Source of the DNA: Devosia sp.
GTDB taxonomy: Bacteria > Pseudomonadota > Alphaproteobacteria > Rhizobiales > Devosiaceae
Direction: 5' to 3'
NCBI GenBank assembly: GCA_017794705.1
Contig: CP051235.1
Span: 1,427,010 to 1,491,009 of the forward strand
Length of the DNA: 64,000 nt
Positions within the stretch are counted from its first letter, which is position 1, and every line of letters begins with the position of its first letter. The notes under the pieces are model-generated. The model saw only the letters and a list, made by a program, of their open reading frames with translations, had not been told where the DNA came from and searched no databases. The position numbers were made by a program, and so were the translations under genes. This document shows positions 27,553-37,096 of the stretch, one piece after another.

Positions 27553-29914
27553 AGGGGACCCAGACGTTCTTGACCTGTGTGGCCCGGTCGAGGAAAAAGC
27601 GGCCCTCGAGATTGTCCTTGTCGAACCAGTCGAAATCGAGACCGCGGGTCGTCCAGGTCTGTTTCAGGTTGCCGGTCGACTGGCGTTCCATCTCGGCCGA
27701 ATGATCCACATCGCCGACGTACCAGAGCGCATCGACGCCGTCATGTTCGGTCAGAACCCTGGCGAGGGACGGCTGGTCGCCGGTCACGATATTGATCACA
27801 CCACCGGGCACGTCCGAGGTTTCGATGACCTGATAGAGATCGGTCATGGCCAGCGGATGGCGCTCGGAAGGGATGAGCACCGTGGTGTTGCCCATGGCTA
27901 CTGCCGGCGCCAGCATGGCGATGGGGGCGAGCAGCGGGTTCTCGTCCGGTGCCGCGATCCCGATGACGCCGATTGGTTCGATCATGGCGGCGGCAATGGC
28001 GCGCAACGGGGCATTGTGCACGGCACCGTCAAACTTGTCGGCCCAGCCGGCGAAGGCGAACAGCCGTTCGATTGACGCATCAACTTCCTTTTTCGCGGCG
28101 GCCGCTGTTGCGCCCGTCATGGCGCGTATGCGATCGGCGAACTCGGCCCGGCGGTAGTCGAGGTTCTCACCGAGGAAATAGAGGATCTGGGCGCGCAAAT
28201 GCGCGGTCGTGTTGGCCCAGCCCAGTGCCTTGCGGGCTGCTTCCACCGCGTTGCGGACATCCTTGCGGTTACCGTCGCTGACCTCGCCCACGGCGGTGCC
28301 GTCGGGTGCGATCACCGTACGGGCGTAGCCTGAGTCACCGCGCGCCTGTTTGCCGCCGATGTACATTTTGGCGGTGTGGTCGATGCCATCGGTTTCGTAG
28401 GTATCGATATTTGCCGCCGTTTTGACGGGTGCGGCGGGCTTCAGCTTCTTTTCGAAGGCGGGCTTCATGTAGACGCGCATGCCTTCCTTGCCACCTTCGC
28501 GGCCAAAGCCGCTTTCCTTGTAGCCACCGAAACCGACAGCGGCGTCGAACTGGTTCGAACAGTTGACCCAGACCACGCCCGCCTTGATCTGCGGGGCAAT
28601 GTCGAGGGCGAGGTTGATGTTCTCTGTCCAAACGGTGGAGGCCAGCCCATAGACTGTGTTGTTGGCCAGCGCGACCGCCTCTTCCGGTGTGCGGAAACTC
28701 ATCGAGACGAGCACCGGGCCAAAGATTTCTTCCTGGACCAGCGTATGCGAGGGAGAGACGCCAGTAATGAGCGTGGGCTTGAGATAGCAGCCGGTCGGCG
28801 GGAGCGCGCCCTTGGCCTCGTATTTGACCATGCCCTCTTTTTCGCCGGTCGCGAGCAGGCTGCGGATGCGCTGCACCTGGATGGGATCGACCAGCGCGCC
28901 AATGTCGACCGCCTTGTCGAGCGGATCACCGACGCGCAGCTTGTCCATGCGGGCGCGCAGCCTCTTGAGGAACTTGTCCTCAATGCTTTCCTGCACCAGA
29001 AGGCGCGAGCCGGCACAACACACCTGACCCTGATTGAACCAGATGGCGTCGACCAGCCCTTCGATGGCGCTGTCGATGTCGGCATCCTCGAACACGATGT
29101 AGGGGCTTTTGCCCCCCAGTTCGAGCGACAGGCCCTTGCCGGACCCGGCGGTGGCGCGGCGGATGATCTTGCCGACCTCGGTCGAGCCGGTGAAGGCGAT
29201 CTTGTCGACGTCCGGATGATCGACCAGGGCCGCGCCGGTTTCGCCCTGGCCGGTGATGATGTTGACCACGCCGGCGGGCAGACCAACTTTCTCGCAGACT
29301 TCGGCAAACAGTAGCGCGGTCAGCGACGTGAATTCGGCGGGCTTGAGCACAACGGTATTGCCCGCGGCAAGTGCCGGGGCGATCTTCCAGGCCAGCATCA
29401 GCAGCGGAAAGTTCCACGGAATGATCTGGCCGCAAACGCCGTAGGGCACCATGTCGGGCAGTTCGCGCTCAAGATGCTGGGCCCATCCCGCGTGATGATA
29501 GAAATGCCGGATGACCAGCGGAATATCGGCGTCCCGGCTCTCGCGGATCGGCTTGCCATTGTCTATGCTCTCAAGCACGGCAAACAGGCGGCTGTCCTTG
29601 GATATCTGACGGGCGATGGCGTAGAGATATTTCGCCCGCTCAAAGCCCGACAAGGCCTGCCAGCCGGGCAACGCCGCGCGGGCCGCCTTCACCGCCTTGT
29701 CGACATCGGCCCTGGTGCCGTCGGTGATTCTGGCCAGTTCCTTTTCATTGGCGGGATTGATCGAGGCAAAGGTCTTGCCCGGCTTCGTCCACTTGCCGCC
29801 AATGAACTGGCCGAACTTGCGGCCATGCAGATCGAGCCAGACCTCTGCCGGCGCCGCCGCTTCAGGTGCCGGACCATAGTCGAGCGATTCAAATATGTTG
29901 GTGATCTCGTTCAT
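27542..29914 (-). CDS. Two-domain aldehyde dehydrogenase (ALDH16-like) of the deo operon
   Basis: A 790-residue protein. Residues ~30-500 are a complete ALDH with the cofactor/oxyanion region (QIIPWNFPLLMLAWK), the Glu motif LELGGKSPYIVF and the nucleophile motif FNQGQVCCAG (~residue 300). Residues ~520-790 are a second, truncated ALDH-like repeat (MYIGGKQARG..., VGVIGIAAPDENPLLAPIAM) that lacks the Glu/Cys catalytic pair. This build matches the ALDH16 family, in which the C-terminal domain is a pseudo-enzyme. Its place between deoC and deoA suggests it oxidises the acetaldehyde made by DeoC. That role is inference. ATG 29914 is the first codon with family-like sequence after it. Confidence 0.88.
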   Translation of the reverse strand: MNEITNIFESLDYGPAPEAAAPAEVWLDLHGRKFGQFIGGKWTKPGKTFASINPANEKELARITDGTRADVDKAVKAARAALPGWQALSGFERAKYLYAIARQISKDSRLFAVLESIDNGKPIRESRDADIPLVIRHFYHHAGWAQHLERELPDMVPYGVCGQIIPWNFPLLMLAWKIAPALAAGNTVVLKPAEFTSLTALLFAEVCEKVGLPAGVVNIITGQGETGAALVDHPDVDKIAFTGSTEVGKIIRRATAGSGKGLSLELGGKSPYIVFEDADIDSAIEGLVDAIWFNQGQVCCAGSRLLVQESIEDKFLKRLRARMDKLRVGDPLDKAVDIGALVDPIQVQRIRSLLATGEKEGMVKYEAKGALPPTGCYLKPTLITGVSPSHTLVQEEIFGPVLVSMSFRTPEEAVALANNTVYGLASTVWTENINLALDIAPQIKAGVVWVNCSNQFDAAVGFGGYKESGFGREGGKEGMRVYMKPAFEKKLKPAAPVKTAANIDTYETDGIDHTAKMYIGGKQARGDSGYARTVIAPDGTAVGEVSDGNRKDVRNAVEAARKALGWANTTAHLRAQILYFLGENLDYRRAEFADRIRAMTGATAAAAKKEVDASIERLFAFAGWADKFDGAVHNAPLRAIAAAMIEPIGVIGIAAPDENPLLAPIAMLAPAVAMGNTTVLIPSERHPLAMTDLYQVIETSDVPGGVINIVTGDQPSLARVLTEHDGVDALWYVGDVDHSAEMERQSTGNLKQTWTTRGLDFDWFDKDNLEGRFFLDRATQVKNVWVPYGA

Positions 29915-29927
29915 GTCGGTTCTCCGC

Positions 29928-30917
29928 CTAAACCATCGGCTGGCGATAATCCGCCGAATAGCGGCCGGTGGCCTGGTGTTCAAGCTGGCGTTCGAGGTCG
30001 GTCAGAAGCGACGACGCGCCAAAGCGGAACAGGTGCGGCTGCAGCCAATGGGTGCCCAGTTCCTCCTTCATCAGCGCCATATAGGTCAGCGCGTCCTTGG
30101 CCGAGGAGATACCGCCTGCCGGCTTGTAGCCGATCTCGATGCCGGTTTCCTCGTGGAACCAGCGGATCATGCGGACCATGGCCAGCGAGGTCTTGAGATT
30201 GGCGTTGACCTTTTCCTTGCCGGTCGAGGTCTTGATGAAATCCGCGCCGGCCAGCATGCAGACCAGCGAGGCCTTGGCGACATTGGTCAAAGTGGCCAGT
30301 TCACCGGTGCCGAGGATGGTCTTGATGTGGGCGTCGCCGCAGGCTTCACGCATGGCCTTGACCTGGTCGTAAAGTCCCTGCCAGTCGCCGGTCAGCACCT
30401 GGCCGCGTTCGATGACAATGTCGATTTCCTTCGCGCCGTCCTGCACCGATGCCTCGATTTCCATCAGCCGGGTTTCAAGCGGCGCAAGGCCGTGCGGGAA
30501 AGCCGTCGAAACGGCGGCCACCGGAATACCGGAGCCCTTCAAGGCCTTCACCGCCGTCTTGACGAAAGCATGATAGACGCAGACGGCGCCGGGTTTGATG
30601 TCGAGCTTTTCGGCGCCCAGCGCCTTCAGAATATCGTCACGCACCGGATGGCGGGCCTTGGCGCACAGGCGTTCAACGCGGCCGGGCGTGTCGTCGGAAT
30701 TGAGCGTGGTCAAATCGATCAGCGTAATCGCCTTGAGCATCCACGCAGATTGCCACTGTTTCTTGACGCTGCGCCGGGCACCGATGGTCGAGGCGCGGCG
30801 CTCCAGCGCCGAACGGTTCATGCGAACCCGTTCGACCCAGTCGAGATCGAGTGGGAAGCCGGGATTGCGCTGGTGTCCCCGCTCGGGCGAGGTGGTTTGA
30901 ACGGCATGCAAACTCAT
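29928..30917 (-). CDS. deoC: Deoxyribose-phosphate aldolase
   Basis: A 329-residue class I aldolase, longer than E. coli DeoC because of a ~65-residue N-terminal extension as in the alphaproteobacterial/eukaryotic type. The core shows LIDLTTLNSDDTPGRVE, EIDIVIERG, HIKTILGTGEL and the Schiff-base motif GADFIKTSTGKEKVNA. It cleaves deoxyribose-5-phosphate to glyceraldehyde-3-phosphate and acetaldehyde. It is 13 bases from the ALDH gene and 15 from the phosphorylase gene. Confidence 0.96.
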   Translation of the reverse strand: MSLHAVQTTSPERGHQRNPGFPLDLDWVERVRMNRSALERRASTIGARRSVKKQWQSAWMLKAITLIDLTTLNSDDTPGRVERLCAKARHPVRDDILKALGAEKLDIKPGAVCVYHAFVKTAVKALKGSGIPVAAVSTAFPHGLAPLETRLMEIEASVQDGAKEIDIVIERGQVLTGDWQGLYDQVKAMREACGDAHIKTILGTGELATLTNVAKASLVCMLAGADFIKTSTGKEKVNANLKTSLAMVRMIRWFHEETGIEIGYKPAGGISSAKDALTYMALMKEELGTHWLQPHLFRFGASSLLTDLERQLEHQATGRYSADYRQPMV

Positions 30918-30932
30918 AATGCCTTCCCTATT

Positions 30933-31739
30933 CTAAAGGGCCTCAACCAGCGCCGGAATGAGGCGCTGCAGCTTTTCGGCACCCAGGGGTGCCATGGCCT
31001 TGGTGTGGGCGTGTGAAATATTTTCGGCCGACAGGCCGGCCCCCATGTTGGTGATGGCCGAACAGGCCCAGACTTTCAGGCCCAGCATCCTGCCGATGAT
31101 CACCTCGGGCGCGGTCGACATGCCCACCGCATCGGCACCCAGGGTGATCGCCATTTTGATCTCGGCCACCGTTTCGAAAGAGGGGCCGGAATACCACAAG
31201 TAAACGCCTTCATTCAGTTCGATGTCCAGAGCCTTGGCGATCTCGTGCGCCTTGGCCCTGAGGCCCGGATCGTAGCAGTCGACCATGTTGACAAAACGGC
31301 GGTCGGTCGGCTCACCGATCAAGGGGTTCATGCCGGCATAATTGATGTGATCGTTCAGCATCATCAGGTTGCCGGGCGTGATGCGGGTGGTCAGCGATCC
31401 GGCGGAATTGGTCAGCAGCAGGCTGCGGGCGCCAAGTTCTGCCATGGCCTCCAGCGCCGGACGCATAGCGGCGGCGTTGCCATGCTCGTAATAATGTTCG
31501 CGGCCGGTGAGAATGGCGACGCGCTTTTCGCCCATATTGCCGATCATCAGGTCGCGGCCGTGGCCCGAAACCGCCTCGCCCGTCGAACCATGTCCCGGGA
31601 AGCCTTCAAGCTCGGCATAGGGGATCGCAACCCTGTCGGTCAGGGCATCGGCCAAGGCGGAAAGACCTGACCCCAGAACGATTGCGGCATCAAGCGGCGT
31701 ATCGCCGGCCCGCTGCCTGATGGTCTCGACGGCGCTCAA
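30933..31739 (-). CDS. Purine-nucleoside phosphorylase (trimeric, PunA/XapA type)
   Basis: A 268-residue protein with the trimeric PNP signatures IVLGSGLSALAD, the phosphate-binding ILTGREHYYE, LLTNSAGSL and GMSTAPEVIIGRMLGLKVWACSAITNMGAG. It releases purine bases and (deoxy)ribose-1-phosphate, the substrate of DeoB. Its start overlaps the cdd stop by 4 bases. Confidence 0.94.
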   Translation of the reverse strand: MSAVETIRQRAGDTPLDAAIVLGSGLSALADALTDRVAIPYAELEGFPGHGSTGEAVSGHGRDLMIGNMGEKRVAILTGREHYYEHGNAAAMRPALEAMAELGARSLLLTNSAGSLTTRITPGNLMMLNDHINYAGMNPLIGEPTDRRFVNMVDCYDPGLRAKAHEIAKALDIELNEGVYLWYSGPSFETVAEIKMAITLGADAVGMSTAPEVIIGRMLGLKVWACSAITNMGAGLSAENISHAHTKAMAPLGAEKLQRLIPALVEAL

Positions 31740-32146
31740 TTGTTTTGGTCCAGAAACTCGGGGCCGAATGAATGCGGCAGAAGTTCACCCAGCGTAGCGT
31801 GCAACGGCTCGCCTTCAACGCCGTGGCTGATCACTGTGACATCGAGATCGGCAAACTCGCGCAGCCGCTGGCGGCAACCGCCACAGGGGGTGACCGGTTC
31901 AGACCCCGGACCCGTGACATAGACCCGCTTGATGCGTTTGGCGCCGCCCGCCAGCATTGCGGCGATGGCGGAGGGTTCAGCGCAATTGCCGACCGGATAG
32001 GCGGCGTTCTCGACGTTGCAGCCGGCGTAGATGTTGCCATCGTCGGCCAGCACCGCCGCGCCGACGTGAAAGTTCGAATAGGGCGCATAGGCACGTGCCC
32101 GCACCGCTTCGGCGGCCTCGAACAGTTGTTTGTCGATGTCAGTCAC
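31736..32146 (-). CDS. cdd: Cytidine deaminase
   Basis: A 136-residue homotetrameric-type cytidine deaminase. Zinc site one is NCAEPSAIAAM (Cys plus catalytic Glu) and site two is PCGGCRQ. The substrate-binding N terminus APYSNFHVGAAVL is intact. It converts (deoxy)cytidine to (deoxy)uridine for DeoA. The usual Arg after CAE is Pro here, a minor departure. It is the first catabolic gene after the transporter genes, separated by a 95-base repeat-bearing gap. Confidence 0.95.
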   Translation of the reverse strand: MTDIDKQLFEAAEAVRARAYAPYSNFHVGAAVLADDGNIYAGCNVENAAYPVGNCAEPSAIAAMLAGGAKRIKRVYVTGPGSEPVTPCGGCRQRLREFADLDVTVISHGVEGEPLHATLGELLPHSFGPEFLDQNN

Positions 32147-32167
32147 CAGCGTGGCCTCAACTTCACT

Positions 32168-32228
32168 GCTGCCCCGGTCTTGAGCCGGGGTTAAATAATT
32201 GAAAAGGGTCCCGGCTCAGCGTCGGGAC
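32168..32228. repeat. Intergenic palindromic repeat pair between transporter and cdd genes
   Basis: Two GC-rich hairpins occupy the only sizeable gap in the operon: CCCCGG/CCGGGG (32172-32177 with 32185-32190) and GTCCCG/CGGGAC (32208-32213 with 32223-32228). GAGCCGGG of the first is also complementary to CCCGGCTC of the second, so alternative folds are possible. This looks like a dispersed alphaproteobacterial palindromic element. It could stabilise or split the mRNA. There is no U-tract typical of a terminator. Confidence 0.6.
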
Positions 32229-32241
32229 GGCACGGAACGGA

Positions 32242-33213
32242 TCAACGTTCCTTGACGTAGGGCACACCGCCTGCCTTCGGCCCAACCGCCTTGCCGATGA
32301 AGCCTGCAAGCAGGATCACGGTCAGGATGTAGGGCAACGCCTGAATGGCCTGCACCGGCACTTCACCAATGATGGGCAGTTCGGTGCCCTGCATGCGGAT
32401 TTGCAGTGCATCGAGGAAGCCGAACAGGAAACAGGCGCCCAGCGCCTGCCACGGCCGCCACTTGGCAAAGATCAGAGCCGCAAGCGCGATAAAGCCTTTT
32501 CCGGCCGTCATATTGTTGATGAAGCCGGAGGATTGCGCGATAGAGAAATAGGCACCCGCGATCCCGGTCAGCACGCCGGTGATGATCACGGCCCGGTAGC
32601 GCATCAGATTGACGTTGATGCCTGCCGTATCCACCGCCTTTGGGTTTTCGCCGGATGCGCGCAGGCGCAGGCCGAAACGGGTCCGGAAGACCACATACCA
32701 GGTGATGGGCACCATGGCGAAGGCGATATAGACCAGAATGTTGTGGCCCGAGATCAGCTCGGCATAGATCGTGCCCAGGATGGGCACCTCGCGAAGCTGG
32801 TCGGCAAACGGCAAGGTGATGGCGTCAAACCGGCCACCTGCCGGCGGAGAGGGTACACGCCCTCCCTGGCTGAACCAGTTCTGGCCCAGGAAGGTGGACA
32901 GGCCCGCCGCGAGAAAGTTGATGGCCACACCGGAAATGATCTGGTTGCCCCGGAAGGTAATTGACGCCACGCCATGCACGAGCGCCATGGCGATCGACAC
33001 GCCGATGCCTGCAAGCAGGCCGAGCCACATATTGCCGGTGATCAGGGCGACGCAGGCAGCGCCGAAGGCCCCTGCGAGCATCTTGCCTTCGAGCCCGATG
33101 TCGAAAATCCCGGACCTTTCGGAATAAAGCCCGGCAAGACAGGCCAGCAGCAACGGCACGGTCAGGCGGGTCGCGCTGTCCAGCATGAAAATGAAACTGG
33201 TGAAAGCATCCAT
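32242..33213 (-). CDS. Nucleoside ABC transporter permease (second)
   Basis: A 323-residue BPD_transp_2-type integral membrane protein with about 8-10 helices. Recognisable pieces are AACLAGLYSERSGIFDIGLEGKM-like text near the N terminus (RSGIFDIGLEGKMLAGAFGA) and the conserved KGFIALAALIFAKWRPW loop near the C terminus. It pairs with the neighbouring 373-residue permease, the usual arrangement for BMP-dependent nucleoside importers of the YufP/YufQ or NupQ type. It is 10 bases after that gene. Confidence 0.92.
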   Translation of the reverse strand: MDAFTSFIFMLDSATRLTVPLLLACLAGLYSERSGIFDIGLEGKMLAGAFGAACVALITGNMWLGLLAGIGVSIAMALVHGVASITFRGNQIISGVAINFLAAGLSTFLGQNWFSQGGRVPSPPAGGRFDAITLPFADQLREVPILGTIYAELISGHNILVYIAFAMVPITWYVVFRTRFGLRLRASGENPKAVDTAGINVNLMRYRAVIITGVLTGIAGAYFSIAQSSGFINNMTAGKGFIALAALIFAKWRPWQALGACFLFGFLDALQIRMQGTELPIIGEVPVQAIQALPYILTVILLAGFIGKAVGPKAGGVPYVKER

Positions 33214-33223
33214 GATCCTGCCC

Positions 33224-34345
33224 CTATTCCGTCGCCTGCTCAGCCGCGCCCGTACTCTGCCGCGATGAGGAAATTCGGGTGAACATGATTTCGAGCGGGG
33301 TTCGGAACAGGCCCTCCATGGCGCCGGTGAACAGAATGACCAGTGCCTGAATGACCAGAATCATCTCGCGGGTGATCCCGGGCATCATGAAGGCCAGTTC
33401 CTGACCACCCTGATAGAGCGCACCGAACAGGATGGCGGCCAGCGCCACGCCAATCGGGTGGTTGCGGCCCATCAGGCCGACCGCGATACCGGTGAAACCG
33501 TAGCCGAAGACGAAATCGAGCACGAGGCGGCTTTGCACGCCGAGCACTTCATTGACGGCGATCATGCCGGCCATGGCGCCGGAGATGGTCATGGCGATCA
33601 TCATGATGCGCGAATTGGACACGCCTGCGTAGTGAGCGGCCTGGGAATTGAGACCCAGGGTGCGGATGCGGTAGCCGAGGTCCGTGCGCCAGATGAGAAT
33701 GTAGGCAAAGATCAGCGCGGCGATGGCCACGAAAAACATCATGTTGACGGGCGCGAAGCCGAAATAATCCCAGAACTGGCGCAGTTGCGGAATGCGGCCG
33801 GCCACTTCCACCGTTTCGCTTTCCGGCGCCATCTGGCCCTCGGGTTTCAGCACCCGGTTGAGCAAATAGACCATCAGGGTGGCGGCGATGAAATTGAACA
33901 TGATGGTGGTGATCACCACGTGGCTGCCGCGCTTGGCGGCCAGGTAGCCGGGCACAAAGCCCCAGAATCCGCCGATAATCCCGGCTCCGATCATGGCCAG
34001 CGGCATGACCAGTAGCCAATGGGTCTGATCGAGAGCGAGCCCGACCATGATGGCCCCAAGCCCGGCGACATAGGCCTGACCTTCGGCACCAATGTTGAAC
34101 ATGCCCGCGTGGCTGGCGATGGAAAAAGCCAGTCCGGCGAAAACAAAATTGGTGGCGAAATGAAGCGTGTAGCCGACGCCTTCACCGTAACCGAACGCGC
34201 CAAAGAGCATGATCTCCATGGCCTCGATCGGGTTTTCCCCGATCATGAGCACCACAAGGCCGGATACCACAAAGGCGAGGATCAGATTGAGCGCGGGAAC
34301 CAGCACAAGGTCGGCCCAGCGGGGAAGTGGCTTGCGGGCGCTCAT
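33224..34345 (-). CDS. Nucleoside ABC transporter permease (first)
   Basis: A 373-residue BPD_transp_2 permease with multiple hydrophobic segments. The family loop ASHAGMFNIGAEGQAYVAGL is near residue 85, and GLNSQAAHYAGVSNSRIM and GFTGIAVGLMGRNHPIG are further motifs. Its start overlaps the ATPase stop by 4 bases (ATGA), so the two are probably translationally coupled. It works with the 323-residue permease as a heterodimer in the inner membrane. Confidence 0.92.
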   Translation of the reverse strand: MSARKPLPRWADLVLVPALNLILAFVVSGLVVLMIGENPIEAMEIMLFGAFGYGEGVGYTLHFATNFVFAGLAFSIASHAGMFNIGAEGQAYVAGLGAIMVGLALDQTHWLLVMPLAMIGAGIIGGFWGFVPGYLAAKRGSHVVITTIMFNFIAATLMVYLLNRVLKPEGQMAPESETVEVAGRIPQLRQFWDYFGFAPVNMMFFVAIAALIFAYILIWRTDLGYRIRTLGLNSQAAHYAGVSNSRIMMIAMTISGAMAGMIAVNEVLGVQSRLVLDFVFGYGFTGIAVGLMGRNHPIGVALAAILFGALYQGGQELAFMMPGITREMILVIQALVILFTGAMEGLFRTPLEIMFTRISSSRQSTGAAEQATE

Positions 34346-35937
34346 TCTGCGGCATCCTTCTTGTCGTTGACACCGGCCATCAAGAGGCCCAGTTCGCCTT
34401 CCGTGGCGGTGGCCGGGTCGGCTTCGCCAACGATGTGCCCGTCAAACATGACCAGCAGCCGGTCGGAGAGGGAGCGCACTTCGTCCAGTTCCACAGAAAC
34501 CAGCAAGATGGCCTTGCCGGCATCACGCATGGCGATGATCTGGTTGTGGATGAACTCGATGGCGCCAATATCGACGCCACGGGTCGGCTGACCCACCACA
34601 AGGACGTCAGGGTCGCGGGACATTTCGCGGGCCAGCACGATTTTCTGCTGGTTGCCCCCGGAGAAACTCGATGTCTTCAGATTGATGTTGGGCGGGCGCA
34701 CGTCGAATTTTTCGACGTGGGCTTGCGCCTCTTTCTTGCACTCGTCGAGGGAAAGAAACACGCCGGTGCCGTAGCGCGGGTCGTCCTGATAGCCGAGCAC
34801 GGCATTTTCCCATTGCTGGAACTGGACGACAAGGCCCTGCTCCTGCCGGTCTTCGGGCACGTGGGCGACGCCGGCCCGGCGGAAAACCGCGGCCCCATCA
34901 TCGCCTGTGAAGGTGATTTGCTTGCCGTTCACCCAGACTTCGCCCTGTGTGGGCCGGTTCATGCCGGTGATGGCCTCGAGCAGTTGTGACTGACCGTTTC
35001 CATCGACACCGGCGATGCCGACGATCTCACCAGCGCGCACATCGAAGCTGACGCCCTTGACGCGTTCGACACCGAACTCGTCCTTCACGACAAGGTCGCG
35101 CACCTGCAGGCGCACTTCACCCGGATTGGCTTCGCCCTTTTCGACGCGCAGCAGTACCCGGCGGCCGACCATGAGCTCGGCGATTTCTTCGGGATTTGTC
35201 TTTGCCGTCGAGAGCGTGGCGACCATTTCACCGCGGCGCATCACCGACACATCATCGGTGATGGCCATGATTTCGCGCAGCTTGTGGGTGATCAGAACGA
35301 TCGTCTTGCCCTCGGCGCGCAAGGTTTCGAGCACGCGGAACAGGTGGTCGGCCTCAGCCGGGGTCAACACCCCCGTCGGCTCGTCCAGAATGAGAATATC
35401 GGCACCACGATAGAGCGCCTTCAAAATTTCCACGCGCTGTTCCTGTCCAACCGACAGGTCCTCGATCAGCGCGTCGGGGTCGACATTGAGCTCATACTCT
35501 TCGGCCAGGCGTTTCAGTTCGCCGCGCGCCCGGTCCAGGCTGGGGCGCAGGCGGGCGCTGTCTTCAACGCCGAGAATAACGTTTTCCAGAACGGTGAAAT
35601 TTTCGACCAGCATGAAGTGCTGGTGGACCATGCCGATCCCCAGTTGGAGCGCATGGCGTGAATCGTTGATGACCGCGGTCTTGCCGTTGACTTTGATCTC
35701 GCCGGAATCCGCGGTGTAAAAGCCATAAAGGATCGACATGAGCGTGGTCTTGCCGGCGCCGTTCTCGCCGACGATGCCGTGCACGGTGCCGCGCCGGATC
35801 TTGAGATTGATGTCCTTGTTGGCATGAACCGGGCCGAAATGCTTGTTGATGCCGATCAGTTCGATCGCCATTTCGCCGGTTTGTGAAACAGCGGCCGTTT
35901 CCGGCCGCTGTTCGCTTGTCTCAACCTTGTCAGGCAT
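34342..35937 (-). CDS. Nucleoside ABC transporter ATP-binding protein (double cassette)
   Basis: A 531-residue protein with two ABC domains. The first (~20-260) has Walker A GENGAGKTTL, signature LSVGQEQRVEI and Walker B ILILDEPTGVL. The second (~280-520) has a degenerate Walker A (GVDGNGQSQL) and signature FSGGNQQKIVLAREM. This is the RbsA/YufO-like layout of sugar and nucleoside importers, in which one ATP site is typically weaker. It is 18 bases after the binding-protein gene. Confidence 0.94.
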   Translation of the reverse strand: MPDKVETSEQRPETAAVSQTGEMAIELIGINKHFGPVHANKDINLKIRRGTVHGIVGENGAGKTTLMSILYGFYTADSGEIKVNGKTAVINDSRHALQLGIGMVHQHFMLVENFTVLENVILGVEDSARLRPSLDRARGELKRLAEEYELNVDPDALIEDLSVGQEQRVEILKALYRGADILILDEPTGVLTPAEADHLFRVLETLRAEGKTIVLITHKLREIMAITDDVSVMRRGEMVATLSTAKTNPEEIAELMVGRRVLLRVEKGEANPGEVRLQVRDLVVKDEFGVERVKGVSFDVRAGEIVGIAGVDGNGQSQLLEAITGMNRPTQGEVWVNGKQITFTGDDGAAVFRRAGVAHVPEDRQEQGLVVQFQQWENAVLGYQDDPRYGTGVFLSLDECKKEAQAHVEKFDVRPPNINLKTSSFSGGNQQKIVLAREMSRDPDVLVVGQPTRGVDIGAIEFIHNQIIAMRDAGKAILLVSVELDEVRSLSDRLLVMFDGHIVGEADPATATEGELGLLMAGVNDKKDAAE

Positions 35938-35955
35938 GGTTTGACCGGGAACCGA

Positions 35956-36981
35956 TCAGAAGCCCGGGCAGGTGCTGTCCGTGGTGTAATCGTGCACGAC
36001 GATTTCACCGGACTGGATCTTGGCATTGAGGTCGGCAACCGTGGCCATCATTTCCTCTGTGACCAGGTCCGCGTTGTACTCGTCGAGGGAATAGCCCACG
36101 CCGTCGTTGCCCAGACCCATGATCTGCAGACCGGAGGTCCATTCGCCGTTCATCTGATCGGAGAAGGCATCGGCCACGGCCACGTCGACGCGCTTGACCA
36201 TGGAGGTCAGCACCGAACCGGGCTGGATGTAGTTCTGGTTCGAATCGACGCCGATGGCGAAGTTGCCGGTGTCGGCAGCAGCCTGCAGCACGCCGAGGCC
36301 CGAACCACCAGCGGCGGCGAACACAACGTCCGCACCACGGTCATAGGCAGCCTTGGCCAGTTCGCCAGCAGTCACCGGGTCGTTCCAGGCGGCCGGGGTC
36401 GTGCCGGTGTAGTTTTCATAAACCTCGATGTCCGGGTTCACGGCCTGGGCACCCTGGGCATAGCCGCAGAAGAACTTGTGGATCAGCGGAATGTCCATGC
36501 CACCAACGAAGCCGATCTGGCCGGTTTCGGATTTCAGGGCTGCGAGAGCGCCCACGAGGAAGGAGCCGGTGTGCTCGTCAAAGATCACCGAACGCACGTT
36601 GGGGGCATCAACGACCATGTCGATGATGGCAAAGTTGGTGTCCGGGAATTCCGGCGCCACGGTCTCAAGGGCAGCGCCCCAGGAGAAGCCGGGAACCACG
36701 ATCGGGTTGGCACCGCGGCGGGCAAACTGGCGCAGGGCCTGCTCACGCTGGGCGTCGTTCTGCAGTTCCAGATCAAGGAATTCGACGCCGTTCTCTTCAG
36801 ACCACTGGGTCGCGCCGTTGTAGGCAGCTTCGTTGAAGCTCTTGTCGAACTTGCCGCCCAGATCGTAGATCACGGCGGGTTCGGCCAGCGCCGTGCCGGC
36901 CAGCAGCGCGCCCACGGCCACACCACCGGCCAGAACACCAGCTTTGGCTGCAAGCTGCTTTGTGAGGTTTTTACTATTCAT
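35956..36981 (-). CDS. BMP-family nucleoside-binding periplasmic protein
   Basis: A 341-residue protein with a Sec signal peptide ending TALAEP (~33) and the BMP/PnrA fold: VIYDLGGKFDKSFNEAAYNGATQW, GFVGGMDIPLIHKF, FAAAGGSGLGVL. It lacks an obvious lipobox, so it is probably a soluble periplasmic receptor. Such proteins capture purine or pyrimidine nucleosides. ATG 36981 is preceded by GGGAGAA. It heads the transporter-deo run, and a palindrome lies ~116 bases upstream. Confidence 0.92.
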   Translation of the reverse strand: MNSKNLTKQLAAKAGVLAGGVAVGALLAGTALAEPAVIYDLGGKFDKSFNEAAYNGATQWSEENGVEFLDLELQNDAQREQALRQFARRGANPIVVPGFSWGAALETVAPEFPDTNFAIIDMVVDAPNVRSVIFDEHTGSFLVGALAALKSETGQIGFVGGMDIPLIHKFFCGYAQGAQAVNPDIEVYENYTGTTPAAWNDPVTAGELAKAAYDRGADVVFAAAGGSGLGVLQAAADTGNFAIGVDSNQNYIQPGSVLTSMVKRVDVAVADAFSDQMNGEWTSGLQIMGLGNDGVGYSLDEYNADLVTEEMMATVADLNAKIQSGEIVVHDYTTDSTCPGF

Positions 36982-37096
36982 TGAAATTTCTCCCTGTGTA
37001 CGCAACGGGTGGCGGGTATCCCGCCGGGGATGCACTCCGCGCGTTGAGGAGGGATTGAAACGCGCAATCCTTTTGTGAGCAAGTCAAAAAGCGCGA

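Noticed and set aside
26251-27573. A 440-codon plus-strand open frame
   Set aside because: It mirrors deoA on the other strand and has no recognisable motif or ribosome site.
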